A DNA stretch of 64,000 bases from Trichoplax adhaerens (lineage: Eukaryota; Placozoa; Uniplacotomia; Trichoplacea; Trichoplacidae), in the NCBI RefSeq assembly GCF_000150275.1, contig NW_002060971.1:365857-429856 (forward strand), given 5' to 3'. Made by a program: the position numbers and the translations under genes. Position 1 is the first letter of the stretch. Each line of letters opens with the position of its first letter. Below, one piece after another: positions 38,001 to 48,618 of the stretch. The notes beneath the pieces were generated by a model. That model worked only from the letters and a program-made list of their open reading frames with translations, had not been told where the DNA came from and made no database searches.

Positions 38001-41000
38001 ATCGATGCCATCAATTATTATCGTAAAAATAGACCGTATGGTCATTCTACCAAAAAGGAATAGTTCGGGTGCACCTGGCTATAGCAGTACCAAAGCATTT
38101 GAAAAAAAAAAATGACTACCAATACTATTGGATGTAGAAAGAGAATACCTATCCTATGCCATCTACAATCATTCATAAGGACAAATTGAATATGCAAAGA
38201 AGAATTGGCTTGGCAATATCATGGTAGATCGATTGAATTGCATATACCGTATATTAGGGTTGTATATTAATAATTGTCAACAAGGGTCCATATTTTTGGC
38301 GAGACTTGAAATTAATTTCCGCCATTCAATAACAAACATTATTATTATTTTCGATGCCATGGTGTTAAGAAACAGCATACCATAGTCTGGATTGCTTTAT
38401 CAAATAATCAAGGTGTGATTGAAGGGGAGAGACTAAGCTACTTTAAAATGACTCAACAGATAGAATTTATGTCAATGTAATAGTAAAACTTGACGATAAA
38501 GTAGATTTTGGAGAACTCAATCATGATCAATTTTCATGGTACTACTGTGAGAATGGAGATGTTCAAGTTTTCCCTTTTTTGTTTCTAGCAAGTCCAGTCC
38601 ATAAACGTTGGGTATATGGGGATGGCAATATAAAATCGGATATCTGTACTACTCAAACTGGGATGGTGCTATCTGCATTTTCTATCTTGAACGAATTGAA
38701 GACAAGTTCAACAAAATGTTCTTATCGATTGTGATGACAATTTTGTTGTCAATCGGTTGAAATCCAGTAGACAATAACTGTAATATAGAATTTTTTCAAC
38801 AGCGATAGAGTAGATGTAGTTTATAAAATAAAATAAAATAAATAAATGCCAGAAGCATTGAGGATCTGCTGGGAGGATAACATCTATCGATAAAGATGAT
38901 TCAATATCGTAGGATAAAGATAATTGAAAAGTATCTCTTGCCCCCACAATCTACTTTCTTCTTTAATAGACAAGTTAATTACAACGGCCTACATGCATTC
39001 TATCAGAAATGGATAAATGCAAAGGAATAAATTGATATGACAAAAAAATTGGATTTTTCTGTAAATGAAAGTATAATATAACTAATAAAACTTAATTGTG
39101 ACTGACAAATTAACACTAGAAAATGACTTGAGGCTAGTCAATTATATCAGCACCAATATATCCAATTATTGACCGACATGATCGGAAGGGGGAGGGAAAG
39201 GGATAACTTCAACTCCTTTTACTACAGTATCCTCTCGATTTTGATCAAAAAGAATCACCCATGTCTGGACTTGATACGTGTAATATGGGCAAAATTGGAT
39301 GGTTATGCATTCAATTGGAATTGTTGGAACTGGAGTCAATTTGGATCAGAATGATTGAAAAGGATGAATACGTTGAGATCACTTCAACGCTAATTTTAGG
39401 GTACGAAACGAAGGGGTTGTAATCATTTCCATTTGTTGTCCAACTTTATCCACAGGATAGCCAATTAGGATAACGACCATAGTGTGATAAAGATACCGTA
39501 ATGTCTATAACTTGCAATCCTTTCAGTATGTTGAAATAGCAATTGCCTGAACGGAAAAGTATTTATTTTTTTTCATGCAAAGGGTAGTGATAGTATCATC
39601 ATGATGGGTTCGTCCGATAGGTACTTTGCGTACATTGTTGTTGAATAATTCTCTTATTATATCGGCGACACTAATGACAACAACGCCATGATCAAACCAA
39701 GTCAAAAATACAACATCTACTTTAGCTGTTGTCCTATCATGAACGAAAGTGTTTATCCACGATCGTCGATTGCCCTTCTTCCTGTTGATGATGGCATATA
39801 TCATATAAAGACTCTTATAATATAGATCCAAATCAAACAGTTGTATGCATTTCTCTCCTAGTCGATCAGTTATCATTTGAGCATCCATAACGGTAATCAT
39901 CATGACAAAGGAATAAGTTCTAAATTCATGCTTGAAAATGATGTAAAACTTTATCATTGTTTTATCTTGTACAATTTATTATTATCGATGATAACGTTGG
40001 ATAATACAGCACCACCATGATAAGGTATTTTGGACTTTTGAGTCATTGATATTGGAAAGTAAGTGGAGAAAAACGAGCTGTTATGATTGTCATCGATGTT
40101 CATTATTAGTGATCAATTTTTCTTCACATTGGCGGCGTTAATTACGACACGCAATCAGTCAGAACATTAATAAGGAAATGACACAACAACATCATTCTGC
40201 TTTCATCGGATAGAATGTCCAGTATGATAGATGGCACTATCGATGAAAGCGATTGCTTATTAATTATCTCTTCTATGAAGACTTGCAAGCATATTCTACA
40301 AAAATGGTGTCGATCAAATTGGGTGAGGACTAGCCGTACACGATACAAGAAAGAAAGAGTTGATGGAGTCCAATTGTATGTGCTGTCACTGGAAATACTG
40401 TCAATAATGACCGTAATTATAAGAGAAGAAAAACTGTCCACCAAAAAAAAAAAAATGAAAGTAATAAAAAGGGAATGAAGATCGCAACAGCCTCGTTAGT
40501 AAACTAATTCGGTCAAAGTCTGCAAGAGTTATCATCAACAGCACTACTGTACTATCGAACTGGTCCGAATGTAGAGTAGTATCGTCAAAGGTTGTTGGAT
40601 GAAAAATGTTCATGGTGTTCAGCAAGTTAATCTACAGATGCTAACGTTCAACGACGCCATCTGTGTACACTGTTCAGTTATTAAGCAATCAGTCATTTAC
40701 AACATGTCAGAGAGGTTGGCTTTTAAATGAAGAGAATAGGATACTCAACTTTGGATGGTAAATAGTGTACATGAGTTGTCATTTGTGCTAGCAAGTTTGA
40801 AGAATGGCAATCATCTTGATGGAGCCACCGTAATAGCCACGATTAATTAAATTTAATTGAGGGTGATTTGGGGCTGATATAGAAGTTTGCAGTCGTGGAC
40901 AACTATCTTACGATTGGCTATGTCGATCAATCCTTAGCTGGCTCACTCAGTTAGTCAAGTCGTCTAATTCTTCGCTTGATGTCTATCGTATTTCAGCCGT

Positions 41001-41417
41001 TGATCGACAGTATTACAGTCTAACATTTATTTTTTTTTGGATTGATTAAAGGCTAGCTATCGGTTGTTTATAAAATTGTGCCCAACTGTCAATCTACTGT
41101 ATACTATGTATCCAATCAGGTATGCGAGTGACTACGCTACAAGGCTATCGATATCGACTTGGACTTACTTCTTCTAACTCCAAAGATTCAGCTACTTTAG
41201 CCATGCAGTGATGACCAGTGGCATTATTCTCAATTTCGAATTTGCAAATTTCATCGTTTAACATATGAACATAAATGGCGAAATAATTCTCTTCAGGTGG
41301 ATTAATGCTGTCACGTCGTCCATTGGCATCTGGAGGGCTGCAATTTTCACTGTCATTTTTACGCCGTTGGCCAAAACGTCGTAAACTATTGCGGATATTA
41401 ATCTTTTTAAAAGGCAT
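27362..41417 (-). CDS. FERM-domain protein tyrosine phosphatase, Pez / PTPN14-PTPN21 class (20 exons)
   Basis: Exons joined in phase, in transcript order: 41417-41169, 32951-32776, 32576-32479, 32386-32316, 32192-32151, 31289-31221, 31073-30991, 30909-30775, 30209-30152, 30058-30010, 29705-29373, 29229-29111, 29022-28876, 28788-28717, 28638-28510, 28436-28365, 28260-28177, 28020-27945, 27858-27704 and 27595-27362. The total is about 816 residues. The start MPFKK fits the MPF start of the family. An N-terminal FERM domain (about 28-320) is followed by a proline-rich linker and a C-terminal PTP domain with WPDHG and [10 protein letters not shown], then a Q-loop [14 protein letters not shown] plus PTP without PDZ domains points to PTPN14/21 and fly Pez, not PTPN3/4/13. 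Family knowledge: these act at junctions and in Hippo-pathway control through Kibra and YAP. The exons at 30909-30775 and 30209-30152 are the least certain, and the last may be spliced again near 27448. The linker is much shorter than in the human proteins (about 1,180 residues). Confidence 0.9.
29373..29705 (-). other. Proline-rich linker exon with three SH3-ligand motifs
   Basis: The exon encodes [23 protein letters not shown] and PPKLPPR, followed by an acidic and Tyr-containing patch (NDYEEENQF) and [12 protein letters not shown]. PxLPPR is the class II SH3-ligand consensus. I see no PPxY motif anywhere in the predicted linker, in contrast to the PPxY motifs that vertebrate PTPN14 uses to bind WW domains of YAP. 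Exon phase (2 bases in, 1 base out) agrees with both neighbours. Confidence 0.85.
30775..32951 (-). other. Remaining FERM exons (F1 end, F2, F3)
   Basis: F1 continues with [13 protein letters not shown] and [11 protein letters not shown]2 follows as [15 protein letters not shown] and [12 protein letters not shown], then [28 protein letters not shown] and [14 protein letters not shown]3 is [17 protein letters not shown], then [17 protein letters not shown]. The order and the LQLKxDIL and GYGYEYF landmarks are those of FERM phosphatases. The F3 end is spliced at a moderate donor (tc|gtacaa), chosen because it fits the phase of the next exon. Confidence 0.85.
32952..41168 (-). other. 8.2-kb first intron of the FERM phosphatase
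   Basis: The intron runs from donor GTAAGT (41168 downward) to an acceptor CTTTCTAG (ending 32952). It contains no recognised gene. ORFs of up to 144 codons occur on the minus strand (39523-39957) but lack family features. Parts from 34.0 to 40.7 kb are richer in G and C than the surrounding DNA and look like old degenerate repeats. One recent tandem duplication lies at 34239-34562. Confidence 0.7.
34080..34575. repeat. Tandem repeat, period 161 bp: two near-identical copies plus one diverged copy
   Basis: The sequence GAAACATTTTCACTTTGTTA occurs at 34280 and 34441, exactly 161 bases apart, and the units around them differ by only about two bases. A third, clearly diverged copy precedes them (34080-34240; GGGAAACATCTTTGTAACTTC in place of the shared block). 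Overlapping minus-strand ORFs here are by-products of the repeat. Confidence 0.92.
41169..41417 (-). other. First coding exon of the FERM phosphatase (start and FERM lobe F1)
   Basis: ATG at 41417 opens [20 protein letters not shown], a basic leader, then [19 protein letters not shown] and [12 protein letters not shown]. These give the first strands and helix of a FERM F1 lobe. A strong donor (gaa|GTAAGT) closes it in phase 0, and the exon at 32951 resumes with EYFGLKIV, the next F1 strand (family pattern LELRE...YFGLW). The two are 8.2 kb apart, but phase, order and motif continuity support joining them. Confidence 0.85.
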
Positions 41418-42035
41418 GGCGTGGATACAATTGAATTGAAACGATCGTTGGATCTACAACCTTGACAATTTACTTCATCAATGGACCCAATTGGTATCCA
41501 AAGCCAATGGATTCTTTCTTGCTGTTGATGATGGATTAATGTAATCAATGACTTGAATCTTTGTACCCTTGAAGGATAGCTCGGTCAAGTGATGTCTGGC
41601 TATAGCCGAGTAGAAGGTAATCGGCGTTGATTTACTGACTGAATAGCTATGACTACCTTCAATAAGTCTGTTGGATTAGCAATGTTGGTTTATTGCATGT
41701 CTTCTCTTGCACATTGCAGATTGGTCATTTGCACAGCGGCAAGCTAGTCGAGAGATTTGTTCAAGGTTACCTTAATAATAATAATAATAATAACAATTAT
41801 GGATTGTAATCGATGGGCACTATCCTCCTGGCGTGGAAGTGTGTCGATGTCGCTACTTGTACAAAGATGTGCCGATCGTCTACAACAAGCAAGAAATGAA
41901 TTCAATCCACGGTTGAACAACTGGTGATGGAGCCAGTCCAAGATTGACAAGACTATTACGGTTGGGGGTATTTGGATGCCAATGTTCCCATCTTGAAATT
42001 GGCAACATCAATAATTCATTCATGGCCAACAGCCA
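41418..42035. other. 5' flank of the FERM phosphatase, with an (AAT)n run
   Basis: This is the likely promoter and leader region of the minus-strand phosphatase gene. It has an (AAT)n microsatellite at about 41773-41795 and no recognised coding. A minus-strand ORF at 41258-41548 overlaps the start exon in another frame and is a shadow. I see no clear core-promoter element. Confidence 0.4.
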
Positions 42036-43430
42036 GTTAAGTACCCAAGGACTCTCTCTCTCTCTCTCTTGGGTTGATGGATGGCACTGAGTGTACTGTA
42101 GAGTACACAGTGTACAGTACCATGTGGTGTACTGTACACTGTGCACTGTCGAGGAGACTGCAGAGATAAGTCCGGTCCAGTTCGGTTCGGTTCGGTTCAG
42201 TCGAGCCAACGTATCGTTGTACTGTGTGTACTATGGTAGTGCCTGGAGGTTGTTGTGGTCTGGTCTGGTCAGGAAGCTGGACTAGACTATCAAGACCTCC
42301 ACAACTGCTGTTTCATTATACTGTAGTACTGTACAGTACTGTAGTACCCAAGGACTCTCTCTCTCTCTCCTTGGGTCGATGGATGGCACTGAGTGTAGAG
42401 TACGCAGTGTACAGTACCATGTGGTGTACTGTACACTGTGCACTGTCGAGGAGACAGGTAGTGCCTAGAGGTTGTTGTGGTCTGGTCTGTTCAGGAAGCT
42501 GGACTAGACCATCAAGACCTCCACAACTGCTGTTTCAATACTGTACAGTACATGCTATGCAACTGTACAGTGTACAGTACTGTACACTGTACAGTATGGA
42601 GCATTTTACTACGTCCAGTACAGTACGGTTCGGTACGGTTCAGTAGAGCGAACGTCCAATAGTATCATTGTACTGTGTCAGGTCCAATTGTGTGTACTAT
42701 GGTAGTGCCTGGAGGTTGTTGTGGTCTGGTCTCTGTACTAGTCTGACTCGCTGGTTATACAATACTGTACACGTACAGTATGCTGTATTGTACAGCCATA
42801 TGGACAATATAGATAGATGTTAGATGTCTATACATATCCGTATCCATATCTACATCGATATATATATGTCATATATGTCGCCTACAGCAGCAGTCCAACG
42901 TTAACATGCTGCACTCCATGGATACTGCACTGAACAGTGTACTGTTCAGAAGGTACCGTTTGTTGGTGCCGTGTCAACTACGGAATGCAACGCAATGCGG
43001 ATGCGCACTTCCGCTCCTGGCAGAATGCACCTGCGTATTTCTTTCATTCCCCAAAAGTGGGCAAACTACGTAACATGATACTATCCAGTACAGTACCAGT
43101 CCAATGCAGTACAGTATGTGAACACAGTACTGTACTGTACAGTACAGGGCATGGCGTTGATTGTGCACAGTACACTACTGTACACTGTACAGTATGCAAA
43201 ATATGCGTACTACAGTGTACTGAATCATTCATGACTCCCGATGTTCTACTGGACCTACAATATTTCATAGTATTGGTATTGACGTAGTAGTCGTTTCTTT
43301 GCTACAACTGCAGTCGTAGTGACTTGCATACTGGACGGTACTACTACAGTCTACAGTCTACAGTATCTTACGCGCATACAATACTGTACTGTACTGTGTA
43401 CTGTACAGCGTGTACCAGTTCTCCAGTACT
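42036..43430. repeat. GTAC-palindrome-rich block with duplicated units and C/T hairpins
   Basis: Dozens of short self-complementary words such as GTACAGTAC, CTGTACAG and AGTACTGTACAGTACT fill this block. It also holds duplicated longer units. CCCAAG-(CT)n-CTTGGG hairpins sit at 42044-42073 and 42347-42375. The phrase GGTAGTGCCT(G/A)GAGGTTGTTGTGGTCTGGTC occurs near 42235, 42462 and 42702. The CGAGGAGAC and GTGTACTGTACACTGTGCACTGT blocks occur twice. The block is more G/C-rich than its flanks. Long ORFs here (for example 42224-42646 plus) follow from the low-complexity sequence, not from a gene. Confidence 0.85.
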
Positions 43431-43443
43431 GTAATCTGGAGTT

Positions 43444-43781
43444 GTTCATTTTTGCAACAAAATTCTTCTCATTTGATACGTGTTAAAAGTGGAAGGTCTG
43501 GTGGATCTGCTACCGATCATCCAAAAATGAAATAAAATCCACAAACTTGGAGCATTCTTATTTCATTTGATAAAATCTGAGTTGAATTTCTACTTGCTGT
43601 TATCTGACTTGATTTGTTCATTTTTGCAGCAAAATTCTTCTCATTTGATACGTGTCAAAAGTGGAAGGTCTGGTGGATCTGCTACCAATCATCCAAAAAT
43701 GAAAATAAAATCCACAAATTTTGAGCATTCTTATTTCATTTGATAAAATCCGAGTTGAATTTCTACTTGCTGTGCTGTGCT
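43444..43781. repeat. Direct tandem duplication, period 172 bp
   Basis: GTTCATTTTTGCA(A/G)CAAAATTC starts at 43444 and again at 43616. The copies share ATACGTGT(T/C)AAAAGTGGAAGG, GTGGATCTGCTACC and AATCCACAAA blocks and end with GAATTTCTACTTGCTGT. They differ at only a few positions, so the duplication is fairly young. Confidence 0.93.
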
Positions 43782-44454
43782 GTGCTATACAGTGGACAAT
43801 AAAATATGAAAATATGGTATTGTAATATTAAAAATTTCCATTCTATTTGAGACACCGTTAGTATATACGTAATCTTAACAACTGCACAGTTGTAGTTTGC
43901 CTAGATTTTGGACATTGGACGTCAATTGCCTTTGGTCAAAAAATGGACTAAACTGATCGATAGTTGTCTATAGACTACCAGCAGTAAAACGCTTTCATGG
44001 ATAGCACATCTTCAATGAGAAGTGTAAATTACAAAGGAAAATCTCTTCAATCTTGCTACTAGTTTGACCAACATGCCTCCTATACAGTCAATTCCATGTT
44101 GGCATGGTCCAATGTCCATTATACGCTATAGTCAATGAATCCTATCAACTTGCGACCCCCCACACAATATTTTCTCGTCTACTACATGCATAGTACTACA
44201 TACTGTTGTGAACTATTTCATTTTTACTACACTGTGTTATATTCATGTTGTGGTAGTGATGGCTAAGGGAATGATAAACACTAGTCTTAAGCTATCATCA
44301 TTTCGATGTAGGTCTTTATTGAGTGTAATTGTCTTGGTAATCCAGCAATTTGTACTTGAATAGGATTGAATAAATAGTCAGTAGAGTATTTCAAAGGCTA
44401 TGCAAGCTAAGCTTGGCGGAGAGAGAGAGGGAGCTAGGAAAATCAGAGTTATTG

Positions 44455-44820
44455 ATTGGACTTGATCTTGCTACTCGTTAGTAATTTTGAATTTTTCCGA
44501 ACTAATTCAATTGCATAGACCATATTGACGGATTGGCAAGTCTAGATATGATTATGATTAATTACTCTATCTCAACAGTGCTGACCATCTTGTTACTCGT
44601 TAGTAATTTTAAATTTCTCCTAAAGAAATCAATTGGATAGACCATATTGACGGATCGACAAGTCCGGATATGATTAATTACTCTATCTCAACAGTGCTGA
44701 CTATCTTCTTACTCGTTCGTAATTTTGAATTTTTCCTAACTAAATCAATTGCATAGACCATATTGACAGATCGACAAGTCTGGATATGAATAATTACTCT
44801 ATCTCAACAGTGTTGTACAC
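44455..44820. repeat. Three tandem copies, period about 119 bp
   Basis: The word ACTCGTT(A/C)GTAATTTT recurs at 44473, 44594 and 44711. Each is followed by ATAGACCATATTGAC and AATTACTCTATCTCAACAGT. The copies are about 90 percent alike by eye. Confidence 0.92.
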
Positions 44821-47400
44821 ACTCTAACTAGGAAACGAAAACGTAATAGCTATCTTGACTGAATCCAGTCGATAACATAGAATTCAAACAGGAAAGTCTC
44901 TTTGAACACGATGATCTATTTGTTTCCTTCCTCTACATGCGACCCTATGGCAAGCTGTTCACTGTATGCCAAAGTGTACATCGGTAATGTATGTGCCGTG
45001 ATGGCTACCTAGTAGCCCTTGTATTTGACTCAAGGAATTGTTGCTGTTCCTACTATTTGTGCAAAGAAATCTCAAATGACTCATCCTAAGATTATAATTA
45101 TCACAGGCTGCTCAAATCGAATACGTTAATCACAACAGCAATAGGTCCGAACTTCTTAGTTATGCTTGCACTTTTGCTGAAATATTAACGACAAAGGCAA
45201 ACGAACCTCTGACACCCCTAACAGTTGTATAGTAGGAGAAAGTAAAGTCTAGCGTACAAGATAAATACGTAGGGAAACACTTTCTTCCATCTCTATAGGA
45301 TAAAGAGGATCGATAGGGTAGTTTACTGCAAATTCGTTGATAGTAAGCAATTTCCCCTTCAGTAATTGCCTTACTTCCACGCCGTATGTACTGTACAAGT
45401 GTACATTCTGTAGACTATTGCATACTGATAATGCACAACACAGTAGCTTGATTAATGAATTATTAGTTGGGCTGTACTGCATGTCAACGGCACTTTATAG
45501 CCAACATTAAGTTATCATAGTACTGAAGGAATCTTGTTACTAGTCTTAAAAGCAGAAATAGACAGTAACGCTAATCTCTTAACCTCGATTAACGCACAAA
45601 TTATTATTGTAACTGTAAGGTGAACGCGTCAATGATGAGAATGATTACAACTAAAACAAGCAAAATATCTACTGCGGACATTATTTCGGATCAATGATAT
45701 TTTACTCTCAAGTTCAATATGGAAAATTCCAACATTTAGTTTCTCAATAAATTTTCAATTAAAGTTATGCTTACAATTATGGACAATGATTATCCGCCTT
45801 GCAACATAACACGATAAGAATTTGGGTAGCAAGATACGAGTATACGTATTCTCATAGATGCGACCTTAGAAATAGTATTTCAATTATATAATGCATTCAA
45901 GCAATCTTCTATGCACTTAGATACCACCGGTTCATGACATATCTATAAAATCAATATGATCGTTCGAACGTGCCAAAAAAGCATTTTCAATCCATTAATT
46001 ACAAACTCTACCACAGAATCTAATATATAGTCTAAAATGATAAGGATCTCTGCTAGTTCAATATCATCTATTTCGATCATGATCAGCTTCAAATTTGATT
46101 GACTGTGAGGAACAATTAATTTAGCAGGAATCGACAATTTTAACTAGCTTCTATTGAAAATCGATATGAAATTGTATTATACGAGCTATTAATTTCCCAT
46201 ATTAATAGCATCCATGATGTCTTTAATAAGGTATTTAAATCGAGAATTTATAATTGAAGATAGCAACTATAGCATCAGTTATCGCTGATAACAGGTCAAT
46301 ATTGAACACATGTAGAGGTATTCCTAATAATGAATATGAACATTACAGACAGATATCATATCAACCACTTTAAACAAGACTAATATTTCTTGATAGATAA
46401 TCTGATAGACATAGGTTAACAAACTAATCAATGGAAGTAATGATCATAATAATCACCTTAAAGTCTAATCGTAATATATAACAATGACAAAGAAAGAGAG
46501 AGAGGAAGAATAGCAACACATCAAATCATTACATAATTGTAGCTTCAAAATTTGTATTAATCTATTCTCAATGAACTTGCACATCATCGTTAAGATATCA
46601 TTAATATGATAATCGAATAGTTATTGTCGAATTTCTTGATAATGATGGTATCTCCATTAATTCTGAGCCATTCATCATCAGCTAATTTAATCCATTCTAA
46701 AACAATATTGCAACATCCAAGGAATGAGTTATGGATTAAAAGGGATTGAATCATGCACCAAAGCGAACAGCCAATTTTACGTATAGAGCTTAAACATAAC
46801 TAGGGGTCAATCAATTGCTCTCGCAAGATATTTTCGTGAATGATAAGCAATTATAATTATCAACGTTATTATAAATTAGTGATCTTAGTATAAGTAACAC
46901 AAATATATAACGTAAGAATAGCTTGAAATAGAAATGGCAGCACCGGCAATGATTATAACCAGACATCGGTATGAAGTAACAAATGAAAAGACGAAAAGAC
47001 GATATCATTGAATTAGAATAATAAAGTGTAATAATTTTGATTGACATAATTCATTGGAATACTGCTAGTGCTAGCGATCAATTTTAGCCATCGATTTGAT
47101 AATAGTCTAAAAAGCTTTCAAAAACGTCTTACTAGAGTTAAAATCATAACACCCATTTTGATGTATAAGCGACTATAGAATAGAGCTAATGCATAGGTAG
47201 TAGTAGACTTGCAACATTGGAAATCGTTAGACAATAATTGATAAATAAGAACGGTTGCAATTAAAAATGCTATCGGGTAGTAATAAATAAATCTGTGGCG
47301 CTCATTTTTTTTTACAGACATAAAAATTATTATCATTTCTAGGTAGATTAGCCTAAATTCGTATTTTACATTAACTATTTCATTGCTAAATATTTTTAGG
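44821..47400. other. AT-rich intergenic stretch and 3' flank of the bZIP gene
   Basis: No gene is recognised. Minus-strand ORFs of 64-106 codons (45249-45482, 45943-46137, 46811-47047, 47118-47438) show hydrophobic, AT-driven composition and no motif; the last overlaps the bZIP 3' end. A purine run (agaaagagagagagg) lies near 46491. The bZIP 3' UTR must extend leftward from 47400. Confidence 0.45.
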
Positions 47401-48598
47401 TTAACGTTGTTGATGCTGTTGCTGTTCTTGAAGGACATTTTGCTTGGCTAAAGCATCATTTAATAACTTCTTTAAAGTCACAATTTCAGATTTTAATTTT
47501 AAATTGGCTTCAGCTAACATTTGACATTCTTGAGTAATTCTTGTTTCACGCTCTTTTCGAGCATCTCGTGATCGCTTAGCTGCTTTATTATTTTTAATCC
47601 TCCTTGCCCAGTATTTCGTATCTTTACAATTATCTGGAACTAAAGTTTTCTTAGCTCGTTTTAATTCCGGTGAATCTCTTGAATTTTCGTCGGTTGTTGC
47701 TGGACTGGCGTGTTGAATCATCGCAGAATGTTTATCGTGATCATGACTAAAGTAAGCTGTTAATAAGGTATCATCGGATTTATCCTCTTGCATGGATTGT
47801 TGTTGTTGTATTGGCTGAGCTGATAAAAGATCACTTTCAGCTTCAGAAAGAGTAAATGTTGAAGTTGTAATCTGAAATAAAAAGTGTACATATAACTTAG
47901 TTAATCATAGACCAATTTTATAACAATAATCACATTTTATTATAAATAAATTAATCCAATCGGTTCTATTTTTCTCTCTCTCTTACTCTTCTCTTTCTTA
48001 GTATTTATAATAAATTACTCACTTTTGTTTTAAAATGATGATTGTTGGCTAATGATACATCTTTGTCTTTAGAGTTAGTTAATGTTACTGTTGAATGGTG
48101 ATTTGGCTGTTGAGTTGATGGTTGTTGTTGGTGTTGCTGATGTTGTTGCTGCTGCAATAAATGATTTGATGTATTGGATAAAACAGTTGTTACTTGTAAT
48201 GGTGAACGTCCACTTAAATCAAGTGAATGATGATATGGTGTAAATGATGAATAATTCAAATTAGAATACGGTGATTTTGAATTGGAATCAACTGCAAAAT
48301 GATTATAATTGGTTGTAGTATTAATCATATTTTGACTTTTATGCTCGTTTCTTCCTCTAGTGGTATGATTATTCCACATCCATAATCTTGTAGCATCATC
48401 GTAATTAACTTGATGTTGCAATTGTTGTCTTTGCTGATGATTTTGGCGTTGTTGTTGTCCTACCTGGAAACGCTTATTTTCTATATTGTTAATGATAAAT
48501 TCACTAGTATCTTCAAGCAGTTCATCGCCAGTAAAAATAGATTCAACCGGTTTTAGGTAATGCTCTAATTCACCAAAATCTGCTTTTTCCGATTGCAT
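47401..48598 (-). CDS. PAR/NFIL3-type bZIP transcription factor (2 coding exons)
   Basis: Coding runs 48598-48023, a GT-AG intron (48022-47872), then 47871-47401 (TAA), in phase 0, for about 348 residues. The start chosen is the Met of MQSEKADFGELEHYLKP; an acceptor-like tttag lies just upstream near 48618, so an earlier coding exon or a 5' UTR intron is possible. The C-terminal third has the basic region KYWARRIKNNKAAKRSRDAR (NxxAAxxSR), the hallmark of the PAR (HLF/TEF/DBP) and NFIL3 families. A leucine zipper follows with Leu at seven-residue spacing (MLAEANLKLKSEIVTLKK). The N-terminal region is rich in Gln, His, Asn and Ser with poly-Q/H tracts (LLQQQQHQQHQQQ), typical of activation regions. 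Expected role: nuclear dimer binding TTAC/GTAA-type sites. I do not see a clear PAR domain. Confidence 0.9.
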
Positions 48599-48618
48599 AT
48601 CAATGCAATACCATCGAC

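Noticed and set aside
39523-39957. 144-codon minus-strand ORF
   Set aside because: It is the longest ORF without a match, but it has no motif, no good coding bias, no splice partner, and lies inside the large phosphatase intron in relatively G/C-rich repeat-like DNA.
42224-43290. Several ORFs of 64-140 codons on both strands
   Set aside because: They arise from the low-complexity GTAC/TGT-rich repeat block; the encoded peptides are Cys/Tyr/Val-rich readings of the repeat and overlap each other on both strands.
47118-47438. 106-codon minus-strand ORF overlapping the bZIP 3' end
   Set aside because: Different frame from the bZIP stop, hydrophobic AT-driven composition, most likely 3' UTR.
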